From assembly GCA_004028745.1 (NCBI GenBank), contig RAZP01000006.1, forward strand, positions 137,179 through 201,178: a stretch of 64,000 bases of DNA, read 5' to 3'. Made by a program: the position numbers and the translations under genes. The DNA comes from Prosthecochloris sp. (GTDB lineage: Bacteria > Bacteroidota > Chlorobiia > Chlorobiales > Chlorobiaceae). This document shows, piece by piece, positions 56,526-64,000 of the stretch. Below the pieces are notes generated by a model. It searched no databases, was not told the origin of the DNA, and was given only the letters and a program-made list of their open reading frames with translations. Position 1 is the first letter of the stretch. Each line of letters begins with the position of its first letter.

Positions 56526-57011
56526 ATGTTAAAAAAAATGTTCAGGAAAAAGCCCGTTGCCAGGGAACCATCGACAGTTGTGTCAGTCGATGTAGCCAGA
56601 TATTGCGGTACTTGGTATGAGATCGCTTCTTACGCTCCCAAAGAAGAAAGGGGCTGCATAAAAACAAAGGCAGAGTACACCCTCAACAGAGAGGGGTACG
56701 TTGATGTCCGCAACTCCTGCCAGAAAAAAGGGCGGGAGAAATCTGTCAAGGCAAAGGCGTATTCTGTTCCGAACAACGGGAACGCCAAACTCAAAGTGCA
56801 CTTTTTCAGGTTTTTCAAGGGCGATTACTGGATTGTTGATCTTGCCGACGATTATTCCTGGGCTGCTGTATCAACACCAACATCGAGAAGCCTTTGGATT
56901 CTGAGCCGCACCCCTTACATGGAAGAATCAGTTTATGATGAGATTACTGACAGGCTGAGAGAGAAGGGTTTTGATACAGATCGTCTTGTAAAAACCGATC
57001 AAAAAAATTAA
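56526..57011 (+). CDS. Lipocalin-family protein (Blc-like) without a signal peptide
   Basis: 161 aa. The lipocalin motif [11 protein letters not shown] is present, followed by [11 protein letters not shown] and [13 protein letters not shown]. The C-terminal L-W-I-L-S-R-T-P end matches Blc. Unlike Blc it has only a short basic N-terminus, no lipobox or signal, so it seems cytoplasmic. The next gene starts 6 bp later. Confidence 0.85.
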   Translation: MLKKMFRKKPVAREPSTVVSVDVARYCGTWYEIASYAPKEERGCIKTKAEYTLNREGYVDVRNSCQKKGREKSVKAKAYSVPNNGNAKLKVHFFRFFKGDYWIVDLADDYSWAAVSTPTSRSLWILSRTPYMEESVYDEITDRLREKGFDTDRLVKTDQKN

Positions 57012-57016
57012 AGATA

Positions 57017-57655
57017 GTGAATGCATTATGGGTCTCCCTTGTCATGATATTTGTTGCCGAACTCGGTGACAAGTCACAGCTTCTCGCACTGACTCTTGCA
57101 GCTTGTTTCAACCCGTGGGTTGTTCTGTGGGGAATTTTCTGGTCTACCCTTGCAGTACATGCGGTCTCGACCGCAGCAGGATGGTATCTGGGCGAGCTGT
57201 TGCCCACTGACTGGGTGCTTTTTATTGCAGGCATTTCCTTCATCGTTTACGGTTTCTGGACCTTGCGGGGTGACAGCCTCAATGGTGGCGATGAGTCATG
57301 CAAACCATCAATTCATCCTTTCTGGCTTGTGTTCAGCACATTCTTCGTTGCGGAGCTTGGCGATAAAACCATGTTAAGCACACTCTCCCTTGCAACCACA
57401 TACCCGTTTATGGCGGTCTGGATAGGTTCTACGCTGGGTATGGTCCTTTCCGATGCCTTGGCTATCGCCGTTGGTAAAATGCTCGGGAAAAAACTTCCCG
57501 AGAATATCGTCAAGGTTGGAGCAGGTGTTGTTTTCTTTGCTTTCGGTGCTCTAAGTATGTATGAAGGCGGAGCGGACTTTGACCTCAGCGTATGGGCTTT
57601 GGCCCTGTGTATTGTTGCTGTGAGCGGTTATCTTTTTCTCAGAAGACCATCCTGA
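57017..57655 (+). CDS. TMEM165/GDT1-family cation transporter
   Basis: 212 aa with six membrane segments in two repeats. Each repeat carries the family motif E-L-G-D-K-S/T (near residues 15 and 117), the cation site of the UPF0016/GDT1 family that exports or exchanges Mn2+/Ca2+. The GTG start at 57017 lies 6 bp after the lipocalin gene, so they are coupled. The 3' end overlaps the HerA-like gene on the other strand by 28 bp. Confidence 0.88.
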   Translation: MNALWVSLVMIFVAELGDKSQLLALTLAACFNPWVVLWGIFWSTLAVHAVSTAAGWYLGELLPTDWVLFIAGISFIVYGFWTLRGDSLNGGDESCKPSIHPFWLVFSTFFVAELGDKTMLSTLSLATTYPFMAVWIGSTLGMVLSDALAIAVGKMLGKKLPENIVKVGAGVVFFAFGALSMYEGGADFDLSVWALALCIVAVSGYLFLRRPS

Positions 57656-60159
57656 TGGTCGCTGAATGCCTCAATTGTCATCCGGCGTTGTACGGCTCCT
57701 TCTTCCCAGCTGATTGACCAGAAGGGAAGCCATGCAATGCTGACTGAATGGACCGTCACATCGGTTCGGCGGGGAGCCAGTTCTTCAGTGCCGGCAGTCT
57801 CACGGATGTTTTCCCATTTGCGGCTGATTTCTTCTACCTCTGTTTTCAGTTCCTCTTCAAGCTCATTGATTTCATCCTGAAGCTCTTCGATTTCCTCATG
57901 TGATTCCTCGATATCGGCTTTGGCTTTTGCTGTCATACGCCGTTTGTTCAGTGCCGTTCCGATTCTGCCGGTGCTTCGCCTTCCCATAAAAAACCCCAGG
58001 ACGGTCTCACCGATGCTGACCAGCTCCTGCCGTTTACGGTTTTCGTGTTCCATCTCATCCTCTGCAAGCTCACGTTCTTCCTTGCGGAGCTTTTTTTCCA
58101 GTCGTTCTATCTTTGTCTCGAATTTCTTTTCGAGCGCATTTGTTTCCTCATCGCGTTTTTCCCGTGCCGCCTGCGAAAGGCGGATCATGAATTCCCTGAT
58201 AAGTTCATCCGAATGTTGGAAAAGTTCTAATTCATCATGTACGGCAATAGACTTGCGCTCATTGTAGTAGAGCCAGTCTTCGAGCTGTTTCGAGAGGGTG
58301 CGGATTTTTTTTTCATTGCTCACGGTTTCCATGATGGGCAAGAAGAACGGGCCATGAATTTCTTCAGGTTTTTCCGGAGCCCGGTGTAACTGTTTGACCT
58401 CGATTCCCAGTTCCTCGGCGTCACCCCAGTCGGGAGTCATAGTGTGTTCAGACAGGCGAAGAAGCAACTTTTTTTCGGTTTTCTCTTTGATGTTTCTTCG
58501 TTTGTCGATGAAACTAACATCACCAAGGCTGAGGAGGGCGGGCCGATAGAGCAGCCTGACGGACGGGGAGCCGGTGACCGATTCCTTTTCAAGAGATTGA
58601 AGCGCTTCCTGAGAAGAGACAAGTAATGGCAGAAAAACCTGCCGAACGGAAGGATCGAGAGAGGGTTTCTGGGAAAGATATCCTTCCGGCTGTTCAGCTT
58701 CTGCTACAGGTTGACGGCTGGATGTCCCGGTTTTTTGCGGTTTCTTTTTGCCATCCATTAGCTGTCGGACCTGGGGTCTGGTCAGAGGCCCTCTCAGATA
58801 GCTCATTGCCCATCGGGTGTGGAACACGACCGGTTTGTTTTCATGAACGCTATGCAGAAGAAAAACCCGGCTGCCGAGCTGTGTAATCATGTTATCGTAA
58901 TCAACCGACTTGCTGCTCCCGCCGGCTTCAGCTATTGCGTTTTTCAGTCCATCCAGAACACGGGCCTTGTCCCGTTCAGCCTGCAGTTTTCCGATAAACC
59001 ACGTTCCGGCATTTGTCAGTCCCTTATAGTCGATGTCTACAGGGTTCTGTGTGACAAGTACGCAGCCGAGCCCGAATGCCCGCGCCTGCTTGAGCATTGT
59101 CATCAGCGGACGCTTGGATGGTGGTTCGGAGACAGGGGGAAGGAACCCATAGACTTCATCGAAGTAGAGAAGGGCTCTGAGGCTTGTGGTGCCGGTTTGG
59201 GCACGCATCCAGGTAAGCATGTTTTCCAGCAGCAGGGTGACAAAAAACATCCGCTCACTGTCAGAGAGATGGGCCAGGTAGAAAATGCTGTGCCGTGGTT
59301 TGCCGTCAGAAGTAAACAGCATCTTGTCTATATCCAGAGGCTCTCCCTGAAGCCAGCTCTGGAACCCAGGGGATGCCATCAGGTTATTGAATGCCATGGA
59401 AAGGTCAAATCGCTCTTTCGGGGGAAAAAAGGTATCGACGTCGAATACTCCGACCTGGCGCATTGGCGGCTCCTGAATCGAGAGAATAAGCTTTCCAAGA
59501 TCCAAATCCTGGCCTTGCTTCCAGAAATGTTCGAAAATGCCTGCCAGAAGAATCGCCTCACGGCTTCTTACCGGGTCTGCTTCCAGTCCGGCAAGCCCCA
59601 GTAGCGCGCTGACCGTTCCGCTGATACGCTCACCGATCGTTTCTCTATTTGATTCGAAATCAAGTTTTGGTGCGGTAAGACTGCCGAGAATACTTACCGG
59701 TATACCTGCGTCTGAACCGGGGGTGTAGATAGTGTAGTCAACCGAATCCCTGAGTGATTTTATGCGTTCCGCTCCGATACCCCAGTCGGCCAGGCCATTT
59801 TTCCACTTTTCAGCAGTGGCGGCGGCATAGGCCTGGACGCTCATCTCTTTTCTTCGTGCATCATCGATATTGATCCAAGGCTTGAAATCCTCCGGTTTCA
59901 AGTCAGGAAACTGAAGGAGCAGGTTGGTAATGTCACCTTTGGGATCGATCATGATTGTCGGGACCTTGTCGAGAGCTGCCTCCTCAAGCAGCCCCATGCA
60001 CAAACCTGTTTTACCGCTTCCTGTCATCCCTACGCATATGGCGTGTGTTGTCAGGTCACGTGCGTCATAGTGAACAGGTGTGTCAAGCTTTGTATCGCTG
60101 TTCAGGTCATATTCGTTGCCCAGGTAAAAAGAACCCAGCCTTTCTTGAGGTAAAGCCAT
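57628..60159 (-). CDS. HerA/DUF87-family ATPase with a C-terminal coiled coil
   Basis: 843 aa. The Walker [10 protein letters not shown] is near residue 45, I-D-P-K-G-D follows, and the Walker B region [10 protein letters not shown] is near 336. This is the HerA/FtsK-like motor fold. Residues about 640-765 form a long, strongly charged coiled coil with E-rich and K-rich stretches. A small C-terminal domain follows. No nurA-like nuclease gene adjoins, so the partner and role are not known. Confidence 0.85.
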   Translation of the reverse strand: MALPQERLGSFYLGNEYDLNSDTKLDTPVHYDARDLTTHAICVGMTGSGKTGLCMGLLEEAALDKVPTIMIDPKGDITNLLLQFPDLKPEDFKPWINIDDARRKEMSVQAYAAATAEKWKNGLADWGIGAERIKSLRDSVDYTIYTPGSDAGIPVSILGSLTAPKLDFESNRETIGERISGTVSALLGLAGLEADPVRSREAILLAGIFEHFWKQGQDLDLGKLILSIQEPPMRQVGVFDVDTFFPPKERFDLSMAFNNLMASPGFQSWLQGEPLDIDKMLFTSDGKPRHSIFYLAHLSDSERMFFVTLLLENMLTWMRAQTGTTSLRALLYFDEVYGFLPPVSEPPSKRPLMTMLKQARAFGLGCVLVTQNPVDIDYKGLTNAGTWFIGKLQAERDKARVLDGLKNAIAEAGGSSKSVDYDNMITQLGSRVFLLHSVHENKPVVFHTRWAMSYLRGPLTRPQVRQLMDGKKKPQKTGTSSRQPVAEAEQPEGYLSQKPSLDPSVRQVFLPLLVSSQEALQSLEKESVTGSPSVRLLYRPALLSLGDVSFIDKRRNIKEKTEKKLLLRLSEHTMTPDWGDAEELGIEVKQLHRAPEKPEEIHGPFFLPIMETVSNEKKIRTLSKQLEDWLYYNERKSIAVHDELELFQHSDELIREFMIRLSQAAREKRDEETNALEKKFETKIERLEKKLRKEERELAEDEMEHENRKRQELVSIGETVLGFFMGRRSTGRIGTALNKRRMTAKAKADIEESHEEIEELQDEINELEEELKTEVEEISRKWENIRETAGTEELAPRRTDVTVHSVSIAWLPFWSISWEEGAVQRRMTIEAFSDHQDGLLRKR

Positions 60160-60237
60160 GAGGTTCTACTCCTTTCAATTTTTGAAAATGTATATCTTAT
60201 CGGAAGAAAATGTTCAAAAGAACCCGAAAAGCAAAAT

Positions 60238-60897
60238 ATGCGATTTAACACATCTTTCTTGGAGCGGAATATTTTCTTTGCTCTTTTAATCAGCCTTGTT
60301 TTTGCTTTTACAGTTGCCCCTTTTCTTGAAGAAAGAGGCTTGGCTTCGCAGTTACTGAATGTCTTTCTGGTAATCCTGCTGGTTTTTTCGATAATCATTG
60401 TCAGCGATACTAAAATAAGCCTCTTCATTGCGATACTTTTGGGAGCACCGATGCTTATTTCCAATGCGGCTTTCTTGCTGTATGCCAAAGAAGAATTTTC
60501 AGTCTTTGTTGCATCCACTTCGGCCTTGTTTTTCGGGTACATTATTGTGATGCTTTTGAAGAAAATATTTGCCTCCAGGATAATTGATATAAATATCATC
60601 CTGGGAGCTGTCTGTGTTTATTTTTTGATCGGGGTGGTGTGGGCTTTGCTTTATGCTCTGGTAGGGGCATATGTTCCTGGCTCTTACGATTTTGTCGGTG
60701 AGAATATCTCACAGGCAGATATGAATAATTTTGTGTATTACAGCATAGTTACACTAACGACGCTTGGCTATGGTGACATTACACCTTTGTCAGCCTCTGC
60801 GAAGGCGCTGGCGGCTATGGAAGCTTTGGTAGGGCAGGTTTATCTGACTGTTATCATTGCCAGACTTGTTGGGCTGCATATGCAGCAGAAAACATAA
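60238..60897 (+). CDS. Two-pore-helix-type potassium channel
   Basis: 219 aa with four N-terminal hydrophobic segments and a terminal TM-pore-TM module. The selectivity filter T-L-T-T-L-G-Y-G-D is at about 172-180. No cytoplasmic RCK/TrkA-N domain is fused. A small K+ channel, possibly voltage-independent. ATG at 60238, divergent from the HerA-like gene. Confidence 0.88.
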   Translation: MRFNTSFLERNIFFALLISLVFAFTVAPFLEERGLASQLLNVFLVILLVFSIIIVSDTKISLFIAILLGAPMLISNAAFLLYAKEEFSVFVASTSALFFGYIIVMLLKKIFASRIIDINIILGAVCVYFLIGVVWALLYALVGAYVPGSYDFVGENISQADMNNFVYYSIVTLTTLGYGDITPLSASAKALAAMEALVGQVYLTVIIARLVGLHMQQKT

Positions 60898-60903
60898 AGG
60901 GCA

Positions 60904-60936
60904 AAAAACATTACGGCTGAAAGCGGTTAAAGCCGT
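60904..60936 (-). terminator. Possible terminator after the 60947 membrane gene
   Basis: On the minus strand, a 6-bp stem ACGGCT/AGCCGT followed a few bases later by a run of six T residues. The short stem makes this moderate. Confidence 0.45.
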
Positions 60937-60946
60937 CCATTGGGAG

Positions 60947-61900
60947 TCATTGATGCTGGTTTAAAAGGTGCGTGTAAACAAAATCAACTGTTCTTTTGAC
61001 CAGATTTTTTACTGCCTCGTTAAAGACGATTCCGGCAAGTGTAACGCATGAGAAGGCCACTTTTGCGGTAAACTGCATAAAAAGTGGCTCTGCCGGTCCG
61101 GTATCAGGAGAGGTGGGGGAAATTTGCTCCAGCAGCAGCAGTTCGGAATAGAGCCCGCAGAATGCACAGAATACAAAAATGAGTGCGTAAAGGCGAACCA
61201 CGGTTTTTCCATAAAGACCGGGATAGAGCGAGGGATAGTAAACCAGATTGAAAATCATCCCGATGCCGGTGAGGATGATATAGAGATTTCCTGAGCGCAC
61301 GGAGTTGTAAAGCGACTCAAAATGGCTCTTGTCTATGTTTCCCTGCAGTATGATAAACATGTTGGAAACAACCAGCCCGAGTGCTATCGCGCTGAAAAAA
61401 TAGTATGCCGGAAAAAGAAAGAAACTATTGTACAACGCTCCGGGCTGGAATGTTTTGGGGCGCCAGGCCCACCATTGGTTAAACCAGGCTTCCGTGACTC
61501 CAAGTTTTTCAGGGTCCGTTACTCCTTTTATTTTAACAGTGTACAGCCTTTTTGCCGGATCAGCGGCAATGCCGGCTGCCACAAACATTGCAAAGGAGAC
61601 AATTATCCCCATATGGATTCGCGGCAGGGTATCGGGCATCTGCTGCAGTAGTTTCAGAAAGGCATAGGAGCCCCATGCTGTCAGAAAAACCTTGAATACC
61701 CAGGTGGACGGCTCTTTCAAAAAAGTAACAGCCGGGAGCTTGTCGGTTTTTTTCAGCAGTATACTGCGGTCGATTTCGCTCAGAAAAAAGCAGAGAAAAA
61801 AAGACAGGCAAATGGTTATTAGGGGAAAATAGTTGATGTTGTCCTTCAGCAAGAAGATGAATTTTCCCAGAAACAGGAGAAAATCTTCAAACGCTATCAT
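60947..61900 (-). CDS. Multi-spanning membrane protein, unknown family
   Basis: 317 aa with about seven hydrophobic segments. A cytoplasmic or periplasmic loop of about 60 residues lies around 120-165 (with W-F-N-Q-W-W-A-W-R-P). I do not recognise the family. Its start is 173 bp from the divergent fetA gene, so it may be regulated from the same region. Confidence 0.72.
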   Translation of the reverse strand: MIAFEDFLLFLGKFIFLLKDNINYFPLITICLSFFLCFFLSEIDRSILLKKTDKLPAVTFLKEPSTWVFKVFLTAWGSYAFLKLLQQMPDTLPRIHMGIIVSFAMFVAAGIAADPAKRLYTVKIKGVTDPEKLGVTEAWFNQWWAWRPKTFQPGALYNSFFLFPAYYFFSAIALGLVVSNMFIILQGNIDKSHFESLYNSVRSGNLYIILTGIGMIFNLVYYPSLYPGLYGKTVVRLYALIFVFCAFCGLYSELLLLEQISPTSPDTGPAEPLFMQFTAKVAFSCVTLAGIVFNEAVKNLVKRTVDFVYTHLLNQHQ

Positions 61901-62073
61901 AAATACTTACCGGAGTATTCAGGATTGGAATCAGGCCGAGCTTTTTACTATCTTGTTCCAGGCTTGAGCTATAGGGAATTGCTTCTCGCAAGCCCTTCTA
62001 AAAGGATTTCCTGCAATATAGCTATTTACATTTACCACACAATTACCGCATGTTACTGTAGTCATAACAGCCG

Positions 62074-62742
62074 ATGCAGCCTTTGCTGGAAATTGAAGCC
62101 CTTGGTTTTTCCTATGAAAACGCCGTAACACCTGTTTTCCGTGAATTGAGCCTTCTGGTCAATGAAGGAGAACTTGTGCTCATAAAAGGTGCTTCCGGAA
62201 CAGGAAAATCAACTCTGCTGCGCCTGATATGCAGGTTGCAGGCTTATGAAAAAGGCCGAATTCTTTTCAGGGGAAGAGCTGTGGAATCGATTGCTCCTGC
62301 CGAGCTTCGCCACTCTGTTACTTATGTTGCGCAAATTCCCTCAATGATGGATGCAAACGTAAAAGATAACCTGCTTTTTCCGTTTTCATTTACCGCAAAC
62401 AGCAGCAGGACAGAACCTTCGGACAAACAGCTTTCCGGGATGCTCGAACAGTTTTATCTACAGGATATCAGTTTGTCTCACCAGGCTCGAAACCTCTCTG
62501 TCGGCCAACAGCAGCGCATTGCTTTAATGCGTGCATTGCTGTTGGATCCGGAAATTCTTCTTCTCGACGAACCCACATCAGCACTTGACGCGAAAAGCGC
62601 GTCCATGGTATTTAAGATCATTGAACATCTCAACTCCAGGCGGGGCAAAACAATTCTTATGGTAACGCACAGCAACTATTTCCCGAACAATGTAGCTCCT
62701 GTCATCTATATGCTCGAAAACCGTAAACTTCGAAAAGTATGA
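62074..62742 (+). CDS. fetA: ABC transporter ATP-binding protein, FetA-like
   Basis: 222 aa. Walker A G-A-S-G-T-G-K-S-T, signature L-S-V-G-Q-Q-Q-R and Walker B I-L-L-L-D-E-P-T-S-A-L-D are complete. It is the ATPase of a FetAB-type exporter, which removes excess iron and protects against oxidative stress in E. coli. The stop overlaps fetB by 4 bp. Confidence 0.88.
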   Translation: MQPLLEIEALGFSYENAVTPVFRELSLLVNEGELVLIKGASGTGKSTLLRLICRLQAYEKGRILFRGRAVESIAPAELRHSVTYVAQIPSMMDANVKDNLLFPFSFTANSSRTEPSDKQLSGMLEQFYLQDISLSHQARNLSVGQQQRIALMRALLLDPEILLLDEPTSALDAKSASMVFKIIEHLNSRRGKTILMVTHSNYFPNNVAPVIYMLENRKLRKV

Positions 62743-63530
62743 GTCAGGTTGTTGAAATAGGTCTCTGGCAGCTGCTACTTGGTTTGATATTCATCCTGAT
62801 CGCCCAGACGGCCTCCTTCGTGTACCATCTCGGGCTGAATCGTGACATTACCGTCGGTACCGTCAGGACTTTTGCACAGCTTTTTCTCATGGGCTATGCA
62901 CTGACTTTTATTTTTCAGCTGAACAACCTCTGGTTTACCCTTGGGATATTTGCTGTTATGGCGATTTCAGCATCATTTATCGTCAGGGGGAGGGTAAAGG
63001 AAAAACAAGTGCCGTATATGCTGCCGACTTTTCTTACCATGTTCATCAGCTATTTTGTTACCGCTTTATTTGTTTCCGGTCTCATCATTGGTGTTACCCC
63101 TTGGTGGGAGCCCCGCTATTTTCTGCCGATAGGCGGAATGGTGATCGGCAATTCAATGTCCGCATTGGCCATAGCGCTTGAACGGCTGTTCAGAGAGATG
63201 CGCCAGCAAAAAGACTTGATCGAAACAAAACTTTGTCTTGGGGCCGACTACAGGGAAGCAAGTTCGGAAATGTTCAAAAATGCCGTTACTGCCGGAATGA
63301 TCCCTTCGATCAATGCGATGATGGGGGTAGGGCTTGTGTTTATTCCGGGGATGATGTCCGGTCAGATTCTTGCAGGTGCAGACCCGCTTCAGGCAATTCG
63401 CTACCAGATCGTCATCATGCTCATGTTAGTCGGTTCAACCGCCACAACATCAATCATAGCCATTTTAATTGTCCGAAAACGGTGTTTCGGCAGGGGAGAG
63501 GAGCTGTTGCTGTCAACAAGTAACCAGTGA
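62739..63530 (+). CDS. fetB: FetB/UPF0014-family permease
   Basis: 263 aa with about seven membrane segments. Family motifs: T-V-R-T-F-A-Q-L-F-L-M-G-Y, M-V-I-G-N-S-M-S-A and the I-P-S-I-N-A-M-M-G-V-G-L-V-F-I-P-G-M-M-S-G-Q-I-L segment. It pairs with fetA by a 4-bp overlap. Confidence 0.9.
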   Translation: MSQVVEIGLWQLLLGLIFILIAQTASFVYHLGLNRDITVGTVRTFAQLFLMGYALTFIFQLNNLWFTLGIFAVMAISASFIVRGRVKEKQVPYMLPTFLTMFISYFVTALFVSGLIIGVTPWWEPRYFLPIGGMVIGNSMSALAIALERLFREMRQQKDLIETKLCLGADYREASSEMFKNAVTAGMIPSINAMMGVGLVFIPGMMSGQILAGADPLQAIRYQIVIMLMLVGSTATTSIIAILIVRKRCFGRGEELLLSTSNQ

Positions 63531-63570
63531 GTAGAGTAACAGGTAACAAGTGACGAGTGACGAGTGAGTC
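63515..63570. repeat. Short tandem degenerate repeat next to the IS element
   Basis: Degenerate copies of GTAACAAGTGACGAGTGA run from the fetB stop region to the IS boundary (GTAACAAGT, GTAACAGGT, GTGACGAGTGACGAGTGA). Possibly a hot spot for insertion. Confidence 0.5.
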
Positions 63571-63612
63571 GTCCTGAAAACGGTTGACACAAAAAGGAGG
63601 GAGGGTCAACCA

Positions 63613-63984
63613 ATGGGCGTTAGCAAAAGATACAGTGCAGCCTTCAAGCACAAAGTGGTCACCGAGATCGAAAATGGTAAATTCAGTATAGGGGAAGCCC
63701 ATCGAGTCTATGAGATCGGAGGAGGCACAACAATTTATAACTGGCTTCGTTGTTATGGCAAAGGCCATCTGATCAACAAAACGGTGTTGGTGAAAATGAA
63801 GAATGAGTCGGACAGGATCAAGCAGTTAGAGAAAGAGAAACGAGAGCTTGAAGCAGCGCTGGCAAAGACCCAGGTACGTGTGGTCATGCTGGAATCGGTG
63901 ATAGAAGTGGCCGAGAAAGAGCTGAAAATAGACATTAAAAAAAAGTCTGGCTTAGAGCTGCCGGGCTTACCAGGGAACGAATGA
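63613..63984 (+). CDS. IS3-family transposase OrfA
   Basis: 123 aa. An N-terminal HTH (R-Y-S-A-A-F-K-H-K-V-V, then G-G-G-T-T-I-Y-N-W) is followed by a leucine-zipper-like coil (about 65-105). A strong ribosome site (AAAGGAGGGAGGG) precedes the ATG. Near its end A8G (63936-63944) is a classic -1 frameshift site for producing OrfAB. Confidence 0.9.
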   Translation: MGVSKRYSAAFKHKVVTEIENGKFSIGEAHRVYEIGGGTTIYNWLRCYGKGHLINKTVLVKMKNESDRIKQLEKEKRELEAALAKTQVRVVMLESVIEVAEKELKIDIKKKSGLELPGLPGNE

Positions 63985-64000
63985 GAACCTCGGGAAAGCC
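63981..64000 (+). CDS. IS3-family transposase OrfB, 5' fragment
   Basis: ATG at 63981 overlaps the orfA TGA (ATGA) in the -1 frame, which is open from the A8G site to the window edge. Only six codons are visible; identification rests on position and IS3 organisation. Confidence 0.55.

Larger units (their letters stand above)
63565..64000 (+). mobile_element. IS3-family insertion sequence, left part (runs off the window)
   Basis: The element carries orfA at 63613 and the start of orfB at 63981. The left boundary is approximate, near the TGAGTCGTCCTGAAAACGG sequence; the right end is beyond the window, so no inverted repeat or target duplication can be checked. Confidence 0.8.

Noticed and set aside
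63515..63570. Possible CRISPR-like array next to the IS element
   Set aside because: Units are short, degenerate and contiguous, with no spacers of constant length and no cas genes.

Overview
The gene content points to an anaerobic member of the Chlorobi, most likely a green sulfur bacterium (Chlorobiaceae: Chlorobium, Prosthecochloris or a relative). This is an inference from housekeeping gene content, the rubredoxin, the remnant of an anaerobic-ergothioneine-type methyltransferase and the overall protein style; no photosynthesis or chlorosome gene lies in the window to prove it.

Layout. 1-2.6 kb: the end of ffh and the translation cluster rpsP-rimM-trmD-rplS, closed by a strong terminator. 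2.7-8.3 kb: a metallo-beta-lactamase-fold hydrolase, a MutY-like glycosylase without the iron-sulfur ligands, a Mut7-C RNase-domain protein, an acyl-CoA ligase, two small genes and tRNA-Cys. 8.3-17.6 kb: a ParA ATPase coupled to a CHAD (polyphosphate-binding) protein, a BMP-type lipoprotein, a coiled-coil lipoprotein, an epimerase, a cNMP/CBS/nucleotidyltransferase protein overlapping a DnaQ-type exonuclease, and a methyltransferase. 18-30.7 kb is an accessory island, visibly more AT-rich from about 20 to 29 kb. It holds a radical SAM protein, a wrecked EanA/EgtD-like gene, toxin-antitoxin-like pieces, a resolvase remnant, a translationally coupled pair of large helical proteins (21876-25392) that is the best candidate for an undescribed, possibly defensive, system, several small membrane proteins and a large secreted protein. 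The island ends in a duplicated 3' end of pyrC. 30.7-41.4 kb: core metabolism (pyrC, a fumarylacetoacetase-family hydrolase, 5-formyl-THF cyclo-ligase, ppk, rpiB, a CBS protein, an M20 peptidase, fba, prc). 41.4-50.4 kb: a nearly complete arginine gene set on the minus strand (argC-J-B-F-R-G, then a gene for a secreted duplicated-domain protein, then argH), with a perfect ARG-box palindrome upstream of argC and the repressor gene argR inside the cluster. 50.5-63.5 kb: a PstS-like protein, a diguanylate cyclase, two LolC/E-type permeases, a small rubredoxin, a GNAT enzyme, a lipocalin, a GDT1-family transporter, a HerA/DUF87 ATPase, a K+ channel and FetAB. An IS3-family element enters at the right edge.

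Threaded through the window is a family of about ten copies of a palindromic, MITE-like element, 142-143 bp when full length. Seven copies are flanked by perfect, AT-rich 4-bp target duplications (TTAT, ATAA, AAAA, TTGA, TTAA, TTCA, TTAT). Some abut stop codons exactly, one supplies the last codons and stop of the parA gene, and two sequence subtypes show matched changes in both arms.
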